Origin: Sphingobacterium gobiense
Lineage (GTDB): Bacteria > Bacteroidota > Bacteroidia > Sphingobacteriales > Sphingobacteriaceae
NCBI RefSeq assembly: GCF_002980575.1
Contig: NZ_PVBS01000001.1
Coordinates: 1,240,001-1,304,000, forward strand
Length of the DNA: 64,000 nt
Direction: 5' to 3'
Each line of letters starts with the position of its first letter. Position 1 is the stretch's first letter. This document shows positions 9,901-18,665 of this stretch, piece by piece. The notes under the pieces were generated by a model. That model was not told the origin of the DNA and made no database searches. It saw nothing but the letters and a program-made list of their open reading frames with translations. The position numbers and the translations under genes were made by a program.

Positions 9901-10381
9901 TCCCCACATTTAGGGCATCCGCCTTGCCCCCATTTTCTTTATCAATAACAGTTAGTTTTCGGAACGCGGGATTTTTACTTTTATAAACACCTTTTATCGT
10001 TTTGGTTTCCAACTGTCCTTGTACAAAAAATGAGATACGTTCTAACTCGTAGGCCGTAATAAGCTTCTGCATCGAATCGTCTTTACTCCCATCATTCACA
10101 ATAATGATCTCCAGATTATGATAATACAGCGAAAGCAACGATCGTACGTTTTCAACAATAGTCTTCCCTTCGTTATATGCCGGAGCGATAAGGCTGAATA
10201 CCGGGGTATCGGAGCTGGTCGCAATTATGCTGTAATCCGTAAACGTATTTTGATGCCTATATCTTATTATTGCTCCCAAGGCGTAAACTCCCATCCAGGT
10301 GTACACCAAAAAAACGCCTACGCCATAAAGCAAGAATAGCCAAATGACAATTTCGTATACAATGTGTGAGAATTCTAGCAT
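6947..10381 (-). CDS. GT2 processive glycosyltransferase fused to an LtaS-type sulfatase-fold transferase
   Basis: A 1144-residue inner-membrane protein with two enzymes. After an N-terminal membrane segment (about 8-30), residues 60-330 are a family 2 glycosyltransferase of the hyaluronan/cellulose/PNAG synthase type: FSLIAPAYNEGKTI, the D173-V-D175 metal site, GED, and Q324-R-N-R-W328. Membrane helices follow. A group of five helices at about 500-680 then leads into an external sulfatase-fold domain from about 745 with E752 (FITIEGLG), T792 in SSSGRTFAML, and TG-D983-H984 metal ligands. Five helices plus this domain is the topology of lipoteichoic acid synthase and phosphoethanolamine transferases. 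The protein may build a polysaccharide and decorate it with a phosphate-linked group (inference). It overlaps the upstream HEAT-repeat gene by 7 bp. Confidence 0.9.
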   Translation of the reverse strand: MLEFSHIVYEIVIWLFLLYGVGVFLVYTWMGVYALGAIIRYRHQNTFTDYSIIATSSDTPVFSLIAPAYNEGKTIVENVRSLLSLYYHNLEIIIVNDGSKDDSMQKLITAYELERISFFVQGQLETKTIKGVYKSKNPAFRKLTVIDKENGGKADALNVGINISSGDYVVCIDVDCILEQDAILKLAKPFLEQTDKKVIACGGVIRLANSCKIENGKITEVNVPKSWLGRMQALEYIRAFVLGRMAWSRASGLILISGAFGAFDRKIVLACGGYDKDTVGEDMELVVRMRRYMEERKEPYEVVNIPDPLCWTEVPETKEILSKQRNRWMRGTMETLWKHRKLMFNPRYGKLGMISLPYWFFFEFLGPLVEFSGYIIFLIFLLFGIVNWPFFIILFALVISAGILYSIYAIWVDFLSKQVYTKRKDSLTLVAAAILEPIYFHPIVVKAGVMGFIDYFKKSHSWGEMTRQGFNQTIEHLPWKLRIARKLTYSLKKWGAFSVMFLGLFLLSIAAEWLWYTYNFKQFDGSLLAKNLLFNNLVFLFQLIFGIGILYMILNLIKESWAKIITVTLCTLVVLTQYIFFLYFAESHNMLGADVRYYSAEEMKQILQTSGMLSAKNIALMVILIAGTLLPFWIAVKQAHRSWYIGLAFLCLGFLMLFVSPDIFPAGRYTSDFEQNASKSKGAYFLNSNLDDFINEYPKLSRLFGKPQHISSDPNRLDDAYPFWRNEDTPDFLGEYFNTSTTIPNLVFITIEGLGHAYSSPKGYVGNFTPFIDSLANRSLYWEFNVSSSGRTFAMLPTLTGSLPFGKNGFLEIGQTPPHFNLFNVLKKNGFETGFYYGGDASFDRMKAFLEYSEVDNLIEEQSFTSPYRKLPENNGESWGYEDQAVFSKMLDVQKPDNQPYFNLILTLSTHNPFLINNTSYYEELFQKRVASNQILDAQRKWAFENKKQLVSVLNVDDALKAFFEAYAKRPDFKNTIFLITGDHSMPEIPLQTKIDRYHVPLIIYSPLLKEPKRFFQLTSHFDIAPSILAYYRENYRLKTPSTVAWVGRGFAKDRRNNTYGIPIMQSKNQIGDFIFNNYHLNDNRLFVLKANVTEDQVDDQSLVNEINRRFDEFKAKNARFYSSGMLMPDSVTVNFMSNNTLDP

Positions 10382-11445
10382 AATCTTTCTCCTAATGCAT
10401 GTTTAATAATTTGAACTAGCCGATCTGGAGACGTCTTATCACCAGAAATCGCCAATAGATCATCTTTAGCGCCGAGAGAGACAAGGGCTTCCGCAGCAGC
10501 TAACTTAACGTCGGCACGCGGGTGGTTAAGCAGTTGGAATCTGAAGAAATCACAACAACGTTTGTCATCAGATCGCTTCAGTGTCTTCATTATTTGCAAC
10601 TGTAATTCAGCCGGTTGGTTCCCATAATCGTCCGTCAGATGCGTAACGGTGTCGATATTCTCCAAAGACTGCAACGTGCGAACTGCCTGCAGACGGATAT
10701 CAATCGACGTATGTGTCAACAGCTCCCTCACGTGCTCGTAAACGGAAAATACCTGAAATTTCCGAAGCAACCTCAAGGTAAAAACTACGACGGAAGTGTT
10801 TCGGCTTTTTAACCAACCAATGGCAGGTGCGATACTATCCTCAGGAATAGTTTTCAAGGAACGTAATAAACGCAACTGCTGCCAATCTGAAATTGTATAG
10901 GAGAATTCATTCAAAAATGAGAGACCATCAAAACCTTTAAATACTACCATCGCGTATTGTGCTTCCTGATATACCTGGGAGGATGGATACTTAAGAAAAA
11001 CACTGATCTGTGGCAGGTATACAGCCATCTCCATTACGGTAAGTTCCTGAATACCAACCGCAATGAGATGGGCCTTTTTTTTCTTCAATTTTTGAAGGGC
11101 TTCTATTTGTAGATTATAGTCTATAAATAGCTGCTGAATCGTCTGCTGTGCGCTTCCCGAAAATTTCTTTTTCGAGGCAACTAATTTTTCTAAAAATAAG
11201 TATCTAAAAGGAGACTTCTTGGAATAAAGGTCAAACATCTCATCGGACGACCTTTCCTCGTGCGAATAAACGATCGCATCCGCTATCTTATTCTCGATCA
11301 TTACAGACCATTCCCGCATATGTCTTGATACGGTATGCTGGTAAAGCACATAAGAAAGGAGGACGCCGATCAGTACTAAAACCAAAAACAATATGCCTAA
11401 AAAGATCAAAAACAGATCGTGTATCGAAACATATAAAAACATCAT
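10375..11445 (-). CDS. Membrane-anchored HEAT-repeat protein
   Basis: A 356-residue protein with one strong N-terminal transmembrane helix (about 8-34, FLIFLGILFLVLVLIGVLL) and a cytoplasmic helical body. Degenerate HEAT repeats are visible, for example SIDIRLQAVRTLQSLENIDT and HPRADVKLAAAEALVSLGAK in the C-terminal third. HEAT arrays act as protein-binding scaffolds. The gene overlaps the GT2-LtaS gene by 7 bp and lies 68 bp after the response regulator, so the protein probably assembles with the synthase or links it to the regulator (inference). No catalytic motif is seen. Confidence 0.8.
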   Translation of the reverse strand: MMFLYVSIHDLFLIFLGILFLVLVLIGVLLSYVLYQHTVSRHMREWSVMIENKIADAIVYSHEERSSDEMFDLYSKKSPFRYLFLEKLVASKKKFSGSAQQTIQQLFIDYNLQIEALQKLKKKKAHLIAVGIQELTVMEMAVYLPQISVFLKYPSSQVYQEAQYAMVVFKGFDGLSFLNEFSYTISDWQQLRLLRSLKTIPEDSIAPAIGWLKSRNTSVVVFTLRLLRKFQVFSVYEHVRELLTHTSIDIRLQAVRTLQSLENIDTVTHLTDDYGNQPAELQLQIMKTLKRSDDKRCCDFFRFQLLNHPRADVKLAAAEALVSLGAKDDLLAISGDKTSPDRLVQIIKHALGERLC

Positions 11446-11513
11446 CTTCTTTAGTATATAGCGGGAGTTCTATCGCTCCTCTCCTTTAATCTACCTTCGG
11501 TAATATCATTTCT

Positions 11514-11876
11514 TCATTTGGGAATAAGTCTCTTGATTCGGAGTATAAGTTCCGTCGGACTAAAAGGTTTAACCATAAAATCCGAAGCACCTAAATCAAA
11601 CGCATTCAATACCACGTCCTCCTGTCCAAGACTAGAAAGCATAATGACGGGTATATTTCTTCCTACTGATCGGATAGCGGAAAGTATCTCGGTACCGGAA
11701 GCGAAGGGCATCATAATATCCGAGATAACCAAATCCACATTAGTATCCCTTATTCTATCAATAGCATCTTTGCCGTTACGGGTAACGATAACCTCGTACC
11801 CCTCTTTCAACAGCTTATGCTCTATTGTTTTTAAAATTAGTTCATCATCTTCAGCAATCAAGATCAACATACCCAT
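11514..11876 (-). CDS. Single-domain response regulator (REC only)
   Basis: A 120-residue receiver domain without an output domain. The acidic pocket E9-D10-D11, phospho-acceptor D53 (VISDIMMPF), and K103 (FMVKPF) are all present. The start codon overlaps the stop codon of the upstream hybrid kinase (TAATG), so translation is probably coupled. Single-domain regulators of this kind carry phosphate between kinases or act by protein contact; the adjacent membrane HEAT protein and polysaccharide synthase are plausible targets (inference). Confidence 0.9.
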   Translation of the reverse strand: MGMLILIAEDDELILKTIEHKLLKEGYEVIVTRNGKDAIDRIRDTNVDLVISDIMMPFASGTEILSAIRSVGRNIPVIMLSSLGQEDVVLNAFDLGASDFMVKPFSPTELILRIKRLIPK

Positions 11877-14800
11877 TATTTTTTGTTCATTTGACTAATT
11901 ATCGTTAAAGCTATATCGATTTCGCTTCTCATTTCTTCTTCCATCTTGGAATAATCCATATGTTCATCGATGCTGCTCTCCCACTCCGTAGTTAGACGCG
12001 CTAACCTAGTTAGACCCACCGTTCCGGAGGTGCCTCTAAGTTTATGCAGAAACATCTTTACGGCTTCCCTATCTTTTTTTTCGGATAGTTCTTTCATTTG
12101 AGCGCTAGCGTTACCGAGTTCCTGAATAACCAAGTTAAAAAATATAATTTTAAAATCGTCATCATCTCCTATCTGTTCTTGGAGCTTATTCATATCAAGG
12201 TGGGCTCCTACTTCAATCGCTTCTGACACAACATTGTTATTATCAGCAGAGATATGTTTTTTGAGCATTTGAAACAGGTCTGTCTGCCTAAGCGGCTTCG
12301 GTAAAAAATCAGTCATTCCTGCTTCCAAACACTTCTCCTTCTCTCCCGCTATATTTCCAGCCGTTATTCCGATGATAGGAATATCGGAATAACGCGCTAA
12401 TAAACGAATTTGTTTTGTAGCTTCTATACCATCCATAATGGGCATCTGGACGTCCATCAAAATCAAATCGAAATACCGTTCTCTACATTTTTGTAGAGCC
12501 TGTTCTCCATCATGGACCTCAACTAGCTCCGCACTTGGCATCAAAGCATTCATCATTTTTTGATTAAGCGCCATATTTACCGGATTATCGTCAGCAATTA
12601 ATACCGTCCAAGGATACGCAAACGCCAACAGTTCATTATCCTTCTGTACGTTTGGTTTTACGGATTCCCGATCAGTATAACGCGTAACGTTTTTTAATGT
12701 TCTATACAAATCCTCAGATTTAATCGGTTTTAGTAGACGATACGACTTTTCGTCTTGCTGGAAAGAGGAAAGAACTTCATGTTCCTCGGAGGAGGTATGA
12801 AGTACGATAAACGGGATCTCTTCTTCCTGTTTCGTAAATAGTTGCTTAATCTTTTCGATGGTTTCCACCCCAGATAGAATGGGCATATGATAATCCATTA
12901 AAATAATATCAAATCGTTCACCTTTCATGAGAAGCTGAATAGCTTCTAAGCCGTTCACTACGGATGTTGATTGCACATTTTTATAGGCCAGCATATGTTC
13001 AAGAATAATCCGATTGTTTTTATTATCATCTACAATTAACGCGCGGTGTACCTCAAGCTCTCCTTGCTCGTCCGAATAATCCGCAAACTCGTAGGGAACA
13101 TCTATATCAAAGTAAAAAACTGATCCTGTGCCTACTTCGCTTTCAAGAGAAAGCCCACTGTCCATATATTGTAAAATATTATTGGATATTGTAAGTCCCA
13201 GGCCCGTGCCCCCATATTTTTTACTTACAGAGCTGTCTTCCTGCGTAAAAGCATCGAATATACGTTGCTGTTTTTCGGTAGTAATCCCTATTCCAGTATC
13301 TCTAACCGAAAAACGCAAGGTGATTGTTTTATCGTTACTTTTTAATTTACGAATTTTGAATTCGATTTCTCCCTGATCGGTAAACTTCACCGCATTGCCT
13401 AATAAATTAATAAGGACCTGTTTAATTCGAGCCTCGTCTATCCAAATTATTTTGGGTAAGCCCAGCTCTATGTCGAGAAGTAACTCGAGGCTCTTTTGTT
13501 GCGCCTGATAACGGATTACATTAACAACATGGCTAGCGAGATCGTAAACATTGTACCGCTCGATGAAAAGTTCCAATTTTCCGGACTCTATCTTGGCGAA
13601 GTCCAAAATATCGTTAATAATGCTCAATAGTGTATTTCCCGATTCGTTAATATAGCTCAAATATTGTGCTTGTACCTCCGTTAGCGGGGTTTTTAGTAAT
13701 AGATCAGAAAACCCAATTACCCCATTTAACGGCGTCCTGATTTCGTGGCTCATATTGGCTAAGAATTCGGATTTCGCCTTGCTGGCTAGATCAGCCAATT
13801 CTTTAGCTTTCTTTAGTTCTCGGTTTACTTTAACAAGACCGGTTATATTCTGCATAAAAACGATCACCCCTCCAATAGTATCGTCCGAGAAATGCCAAGG
13901 CCTAATTTCCCAGTTAAAGTGTTGAGGTTCATCGACTCCTGCTATTTCAAAGACTTGATCTTCATTGCTAAATGATTCTCCTTTTAATGCTGCTGTATAT
14001 AGCTTCTTCCGTTCCTCTGTTATCTGTGGATGTATCGAATATAAGTTTTTTCCCACCACTTCCACACCATCCAGCCTTAGTTCATTCAACCATCTCTTAC
14101 TTACGGAAACATAATCTAAATTTCTGTCCAACATGGCTACAGCGGCCGGAACATAGTTTACGAAAGATCGAAGCATCGCTTCTTTTTTTTCCAGTTCCAG
14201 ATATGTATTTTTTGTCGCATCGATATCTTGAATAATACCATAGATCCTTGTACACACTCCTTCCTCAAATTCTGGAATACCCTTCACCCTGACCCAGATA
14301 AGGGTTCCGTCATTTCTTTGAAGCTGCAGTTCTTCATCATAAGGTACTCCTTCCTCGACAGCCTCTGAAAATAAATTTCGTATTTTTTTCTTACTCTCTT
14401 CTGTGTAGAAGCCAACTGCTGTTTCAAAATCAGGTTGGAACGTATTGCTTACCCGGTGGATAGCCCTCGTAGAATCTGACCAAAATACCCTATTAGTCTT
14501 AAGATTGATATCCCATCCCCCCACTTGGGCTACCAAATTCGTCTGCTCTAAAATTTCTTTGGTCTTTAGTAGGTCTTTTTCAAGCCGTATACGTTCTGTC
14601 ATGTTCAATGCTGTACTCACTACGTAAGGATTGCCGTTTTCATCAGCTTCCAGCATACTATAATACATCCAGAAAATATCTTCACCATCTTTCGCACGTA
14701 AAATCATCGTCCCAGAGTCTTCTTTTTTAGTTCTCATCCGGACGATATACTGTTCTAGCAAATCCAAGTGCTGTGGAGGAACGAGTTGCCGTAAATTCAA

Positions 14801-15790
14801 GTCGATCACTTCATCTTCGGAATACTTCAATACCTCCCTCCCCTTTTTATTGACCGCTATAATATTACCTTGCAGATCGTGCATGCTCATTAAACCTATC
14901 GCATTTTCAAAGAAATTCCTGAATCTGCGCTCAGAGTCCTCCAACTTGTGACGTTCTTCAACCTCCTTTGTAATATTTCTGCCGAAACAAAGAATTTCTG
15001 TTTTTCTACTGTTTTGTCTGAAAGACCATTCCAACACGACGCTATCGCCATCTTTAATCATCGTCTTTGTTGTAAGCGAAACGCCTTTGGGAAATTTATC
15101 CAGATCTTGAAGCAAACTATCCAATTCTTCGAAATTGTTTGGCTCCAAAAGCTTTAATATACCGATACCTACAACATCATTCTTTGATGTTTGGAAGATT
15201 TCCTCGAATGCTGGGTTGATTTCTTTAACACGGTGATTGGTATCCAAAACGCATATGATATTGTCGGTAATGGTAAACGTTTCGGAGAAATATTCTGCTT
15301 CTGTCTGTCTCCTTTTAGCCACTAGAAGTTTAGTTACGGCTTTCCCTAGTTTTCTTAATGACTCAATTTGCTTATCATTGATTTTCTTGGGCACGTAATC
15401 TATCACACAGATTGTTCCTAAAACGTAGCCTTGTTCTTCGACCAAAGGGACGCCTGCATAAAACCGGATATTTCCGTCTCGTATAATTGGATTAGAACTC
15501 GACCGCTCATCAAGAAACGTGTCTTCAATAATGAGAACATCGTGACTCATTATCGTATACTGGCAAATCGTATCCCGCCGAGGTACAGCGTCCATCGAGA
15601 GGCCCACACAGCTTTGAATACGTTGCGTTTCAAGTTCCATTATAGAGATAATCGACGCCGGGCAATCTGTTATTAGACATGCAGCTTCGGCAAAAACATC
15701 CAAATCGTGATCTTTGCTTACGTTCAACAAGTCGTAGAATTCAAGCCGATTCAGCCGTTCTTCTTCATTTTTAATAGGGTAGATAGCCAT
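11876..15790 (-). CDS. Hybrid sensor histidine kinase (GAF-PAS-HisKA-HATPase-REC-REC-Hpt)
   Basis: A roughly 1304-residue soluble phosphorelay kinase. In order: a GAF domain (about 10-165; ICQYTIM, FYAGVPLVEEQGYVLGTICV), four PAS/PAC units (about 175-650), a HisKA domain with H682 (NMSHEIRTPLNGVIGFS), an ATPase domain with DTGIGI and GTGLGL motifs, a first receiver with D966 (LMDYHMP), a second receiver with D1113 (LMDVQMP), and an Hpt domain with H1249 (FLHKLRGTSG). No membrane helix is present, so it senses an internal signal. The methionine at 15790 is preferred because AIYPIKNEEERLNRL matches the usual start of GAF-led proteins; one 12 codons upstream (15826) is possible. It is probably the phosphodonor for the adjacent single receiver. 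Confidence 0.9.
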   Translation of the reverse strand: MAIYPIKNEEERLNRLEFYDLLNVSKDHDLDVFAEAACLITDCPASIISIMELETQRIQSCVGLSMDAVPRRDTICQYTIMSHDVLIIEDTFLDERSSSNPIIRDGNIRFYAGVPLVEEQGYVLGTICVIDYVPKKINDKQIESLRKLGKAVTKLLVAKRRQTEAEYFSETFTITDNIICVLDTNHRVKEINPAFEEIFQTSKNDVVGIGILKLLEPNNFEELDSLLQDLDKFPKGVSLTTKTMIKDGDSVVLEWSFRQNSRKTEILCFGRNITKEVEERHKLEDSERRFRNFFENAIGLMSMHDLQGNIIAVNKKGREVLKYSEDEVIDLNLRQLVPPQHLDLLEQYIVRMRTKKEDSGTMILRAKDGEDIFWMYYSMLEADENGNPYVVSTALNMTERIRLEKDLLKTKEILEQTNLVAQVGGWDINLKTNRVFWSDSTRAIHRVSNTFQPDFETAVGFYTEESKKKIRNLFSEAVEEGVPYDEELQLQRNDGTLIWVRVKGIPEFEEGVCTRIYGIIQDIDATKNTYLELEKKEAMLRSFVNYVPAAVAMLDRNLDYVSVSKRWLNELRLDGVEVVGKNLYSIHPQITEERKKLYTAALKGESFSNEDQVFEIAGVDEPQHFNWEIRPWHFSDDTIGGVIVFMQNITGLVKVNRELKKAKELADLASKAKSEFLANMSHEIRTPLNGVIGFSDLLLKTPLTEVQAQYLSYINESGNTLLSIINDILDFAKIESGKLELFIERYNVYDLASHVVNVIRYQAQQKSLELLLDIELGLPKIIWIDEARIKQVLINLLGNAVKFTDQGEIEFKIRKLKSNDKTITLRFSVRDTGIGITTEKQQRIFDAFTQEDSSVSKKYGGTGLGLTISNNILQYMDSGLSLESEVGTGSVFYFDIDVPYEFADYSDEQGELEVHRALIVDDNKNNRIILEHMLAYKNVQSTSVVNGLEAIQLLMKGERFDIILMDYHMPILSGVETIEKIKQLFTKQEEEIPFIVLHTSSEEHEVLSSFQQDEKSYRLLKPIKSEDLYRTLKNVTRYTDRESVKPNVQKDNELLAFAYPWTVLIADDNPVNMALNQKMMNALMPSAELVEVHDGEQALQKCRERYFDLILMDVQMPIMDGIEATKQIRLLARYSDIPIIGITAGNIAGEKEKCLEAGMTDFLPKPLRQTDLFQMLKKHISADNNNVVSEAIEVGAHLDMNKLQEQIGDDDDFKIIFFNLVIQELGNASAQMKELSEKKDREAVKMFLHKLRGTSGTVGLTRLARLTTEWESSIDEHMDYSKMEEEMRSEIDIALTIISQMNKK

Positions 15791-15926
15791 ATGTAGTCCG
15801 ATTATAATGGAATTGCACTTCATCAATATGCTTGATCAAGATCAAAAAAAATATGCATTTTACAAAATATAAATTTTCTCGATCTTGAGACCTCTTACCC
15901 CTCCTTTCGATGAACTTCGGGTGTTT

Positions 15927-17096
15927 TTACTCCGGCATTTCCATTCTACGTTGCACCGGACTGCTCAATGCATGCAAAAAAGCAATAACAGCATCTACCT
16001 CCTCTTTAGATAAGTGGAGTTTTCTCAACAAAGGCGACGGTATAGGACGGGTACGCTCGTCTACCACTACCCTTCGTTGTATCGGCGCAGGGTTTCCCAG
16101 ATTGTATAGCTCAACAACATCGCGGAGCGTAGGAAAATTACCATGATGCATCCACGGACCAGTAAGTGCTACGTCGCGCAACGATGGCGTTCTAAACGCG
16201 CCCACATCCTCTTGCTTTCCCGAAATATGGTAACGGCCAAAATCCTCCTGTCGGGTACCATACAAGGCCTGTCCATCATTATGAAATTTATTATCCGAAA
16301 ACAACGGGGTATTATGGCAATTGATACAACGCGCCTTCGTTCGAAACAGATGCATGCCTAAAAGTTCCTGATCATTGAGTGCATTCGCATTTCCAGACAC
16401 AAAACGATCAAATCTGCTGGGATAACTGTTTATCCCACGAATAAACGTCGCCAGTGCCTTTTGTACACGATCTACTGTCACATCGCGATTGCCAAAAGCA
16501 GCCTGAAAATGTGGTCGATATCCAGCTATTTCCGCCACTCCGGCTATCATACTATCTACGTTAGCGTTCATTTCCACAGGGTCCTGAAGAGGCAGAAGCA
16601 CTTGATCCTCCAAAGATGCCGCACGGCCATCCCACATAAACGTATCGTAATGTCCCACATTGTAGAGCGTCATGGCATTTCGCTTACCAACACGCCTATC
16701 ATGGCCATGAGCTAAACTCTTACCGTCTCCAAACCCCAACTGTGGATCGTGGCAACTCGCGCAGGATATCTGACGCGAACCCGATAAGCGTGGATCGAAG
16801 AACAGCAATTTACCCAAAATTGCCTTTTCTTTGCTATAAGGGTTATCATCGGGGTACGGAGCCTTGTTCAACGGACCAATATCTTCGAAGCCCTCCCGTG
16901 CACGTTCATCCAAATGCGCTTCCGGCCAATTTTTTACATCTCCACTGCTATAACGCGCACGCAACTCCTCCAGCGTATAGTCTCCATCCCAAAAGCCCGT
17001 CAATAACGCCAAAAAGAACGGTATCGATAAGACGATTAAGCCCACCCATGTTCTCGTCGACCTTTCCTTTAATCTAGAAAAACACCTAAAAACCAT
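15927..17096 (-). CDS. Di-haem cytochrome c peroxidase family protein (left arm)
   Basis: A 389-residue exported protein of the bacterial cytochrome c peroxidase/MauG family. An N-terminal hydrophobic segment (16-35, TWVGLIVLSIPFFLALLTGF) is a signal or anchor. Two haem c sites are intact: C112-A-S-C115-H116 and C257-I-N-C260-H261. Family landmarks include LGKLLFFDPRLSGS, LYNVGHYDTFMWDGRA and FRTPSLRDVALTGPWMHHG. Such enzymes reduce peroxide or oxidise protein or small-molecule substrates in the periplasm. It is the last gene of the left cassette and overlaps the beta-barrel gene by 11 bp. The counterpart in the right arm is at 30640-31758. Confidence 0.92.
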   Translation of the reverse strand: MVFRCFSRLKERSTRTWVGLIVLSIPFFLALLTGFWDGDYTLEELRARYSSGDVKNWPEAHLDERAREGFEDIGPLNKAPYPDDNPYSKEKAILGKLLFFDPRLSGSRQISCASCHDPQLGFGDGKSLAHGHDRRVGKRNAMTLYNVGHYDTFMWDGRAASLEDQVLLPLQDPVEMNANVDSMIAGVAEIAGYRPHFQAAFGNRDVTVDRVQKALATFIRGINSYPSRFDRFVSGNANALNDQELLGMHLFRTKARCINCHNTPLFSDNKFHNDGQALYGTRQEDFGRYHISGKQEDVGAFRTPSLRDVALTGPWMHHGNFPTLRDVVELYNLGNPAPIQRRVVVDERTRPIPSPLLRKLHLSKEEVDAVIAFLHALSSPVQRRMEMPE

Positions 17097-18639
17097 ACGC
17101 CATCGTGATATTTAATCGTGATCGTTCATTTGCTCGATATTGGCTATTCCCTTCTGGTACCGGTTCGAAACCATTTGCTATCCGTTGTTGATAGCGCAAT
17201 CCCCAACGTAAAAATCCACGTCCGTTAAGCGGCTGCCTATAGCCCATATTTAATTCCCCACCATAGCTATTGGTTTGGTGGTAATTCACATCATGATAGA
17301 ATACATAACGATGGAAAACATTCTCATTTACGAGCGGTAACTCCCACTGCAATGCAGGCGTATGGCTCGTCAGGACGGCAAGCCCCATGTACACCTGTTG
17401 TCCGCTACCCATCATTCGCGTCAAGACAAACGAAAGCCTTGCATGTATCTGGGTGTAGTCCAACAACGTCCCCGAACCACCGTCCGACTTCCTTTCCTGC
17501 ACATACTCCATCGCACCTTCATAATCGTACTGCCAACGCGCCCGCTCATGACTAAAGGCACCCTCTGCTCGGTATAAATCGTTATCGTATACATAGTTGT
17601 TCAAGCCGTTGCCAGCGGCAGGCAATCTATCTTTGCCGCGCTTGTTTAAACCTTGAAGATGTACATAAAGCTGTCCAGCCGCGGTTTTGCGATGCCATTG
17701 GACACCATAATCCATGGCATTACTCGTGTAGGACGTGAGTTCATTCTTCCGAGATTCATTACGCAATACCTGCTGATAACGTTGTTGGTCGCTCTTATAT
17801 CCCGCGTACGCGTAGAACCTATCCGCTCCTGCCTTATGCGAAACATAGCCTTTGAATGCCGGTCGCTTCATATTTGTCTGGTAGTGGAGTCCCTTGTCCA
17901 ATAGCCAGTCTTGTACACGCCATCCATACCCAAAGACCGTATAATTTAGATAAGGCGATTCCGTTGATTGAAGCGCATATTGCTCATTTCTAAAGCCGAC
18001 TTCTACCGCTTCCTGCCCGTATCCATAAGCAGCTTGTATCCCCACCTGCCATTCCCGAGCCAATTGATACCCCAGACCCAAGCTACCATCCACTTGAAAG
18101 ACATCTATACTTCCACGCGGATCGTTATTACTGAAATGGTCGCCCAGTATATAGTCCACACCACCATACAGCGACCACCTTTTATCGCTAAAATACCGCT
18201 GTCCTCTCACCTGTAATTGATAGTCGCTACGTTCATAATAGTTAGCGCCGTACGAGGCAAAGTAAAAGGGAGCTTCAGGATTCCTACGCGTTTGATGTCC
18301 AAACCTCGTGCTGTCTTCCCGGGCATTTCTATAGCCAAAACTTCCCCAAAGCCGTACATCCTTAATCGTCACACTTCCCTCACTTTTGAAGGCAATTTCT
18401 CGGGATCGGTCGGCTTGTTGCGCCGCACGATAACCGCCACTTTCAGCCCCGTATGCAAGGCTGATATCGCTGTAGCGTGGCTCCATCAACTCTTCCATCC
18501 AAATCGGATTATCCACGGCAAAGTACCGCATCTTACGACCTATCGTATCCAGAAAATTCACCTCCTGCCCGTGAACCGGAAGGCAAATTCCAACAAGCAA
18601 TATAAGCAAACCAAAGAATGCGCCGATATCTTGTTTCAT
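17086..18639 (-). CDS. DUF6850-like outer-membrane beta-barrel protein (left arm)
   Basis: A 517-residue protein with a signal peptide (LLILLVGICLPVHGQ, to about residue 25) and a long run of alternating aromatic and polar beta-strands ending in ITMAYGF. It resembles the family annotated as DUF6850 outer-membrane beta-barrels; the name is from memory and the biochemical role is unknown. Landmarks shared with the right-arm copy (29073-30617) include PIWMEELMEPRYSDISLAYG and a C-terminal stretch near residue 430 with the YRQPLNGRGF region. It sits between the DUF4876 lipoprotein and the cytochrome c peroxidase, with gaps of 26 bp and -11 bp. Confidence 0.75.
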   Translation of the reverse strand: MKQDIGAFFGLLILLVGICLPVHGQEVNFLDTIGRKMRYFAVDNPIWMEELMEPRYSDISLAYGAESGGYRAAQQADRSREIAFKSEGSVTIKDVRLWGSFGYRNAREDSTRFGHQTRRNPEAPFYFASYGANYYERSDYQLQVRGQRYFSDKRWSLYGGVDYILGDHFSNNDPRGSIDVFQVDGSLGLGYQLAREWQVGIQAAYGYGQEAVEVGFRNEQYALQSTESPYLNYTVFGYGWRVQDWLLDKGLHYQTNMKRPAFKGYVSHKAGADRFYAYAGYKSDQQRYQQVLRNESRKNELTSYTSNAMDYGVQWHRKTAAGQLYVHLQGLNKRGKDRLPAAGNGLNNYVYDNDLYRAEGAFSHERARWQYDYEGAMEYVQERKSDGGSGTLLDYTQIHARLSFVLTRMMGSGQQVYMGLAVLTSHTPALQWELPLVNENVFHRYVFYHDVNYHQTNSYGGELNMGYRQPLNGRGFLRWGLRYQQRIANGFEPVPEGNSQYRANERSRLNITMAYGF

Positions 18640-18665
18640 GTTATCCCAATTACCTGATTATAGTA

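Noticed and set aside
15831..15842. CTTGATCAAG palindrome before the hybrid kinase gene
   Set aside because: Short and AT/GC-balanced 10-mer that can occur by chance; no second copy at other promoters in the window was noticed.
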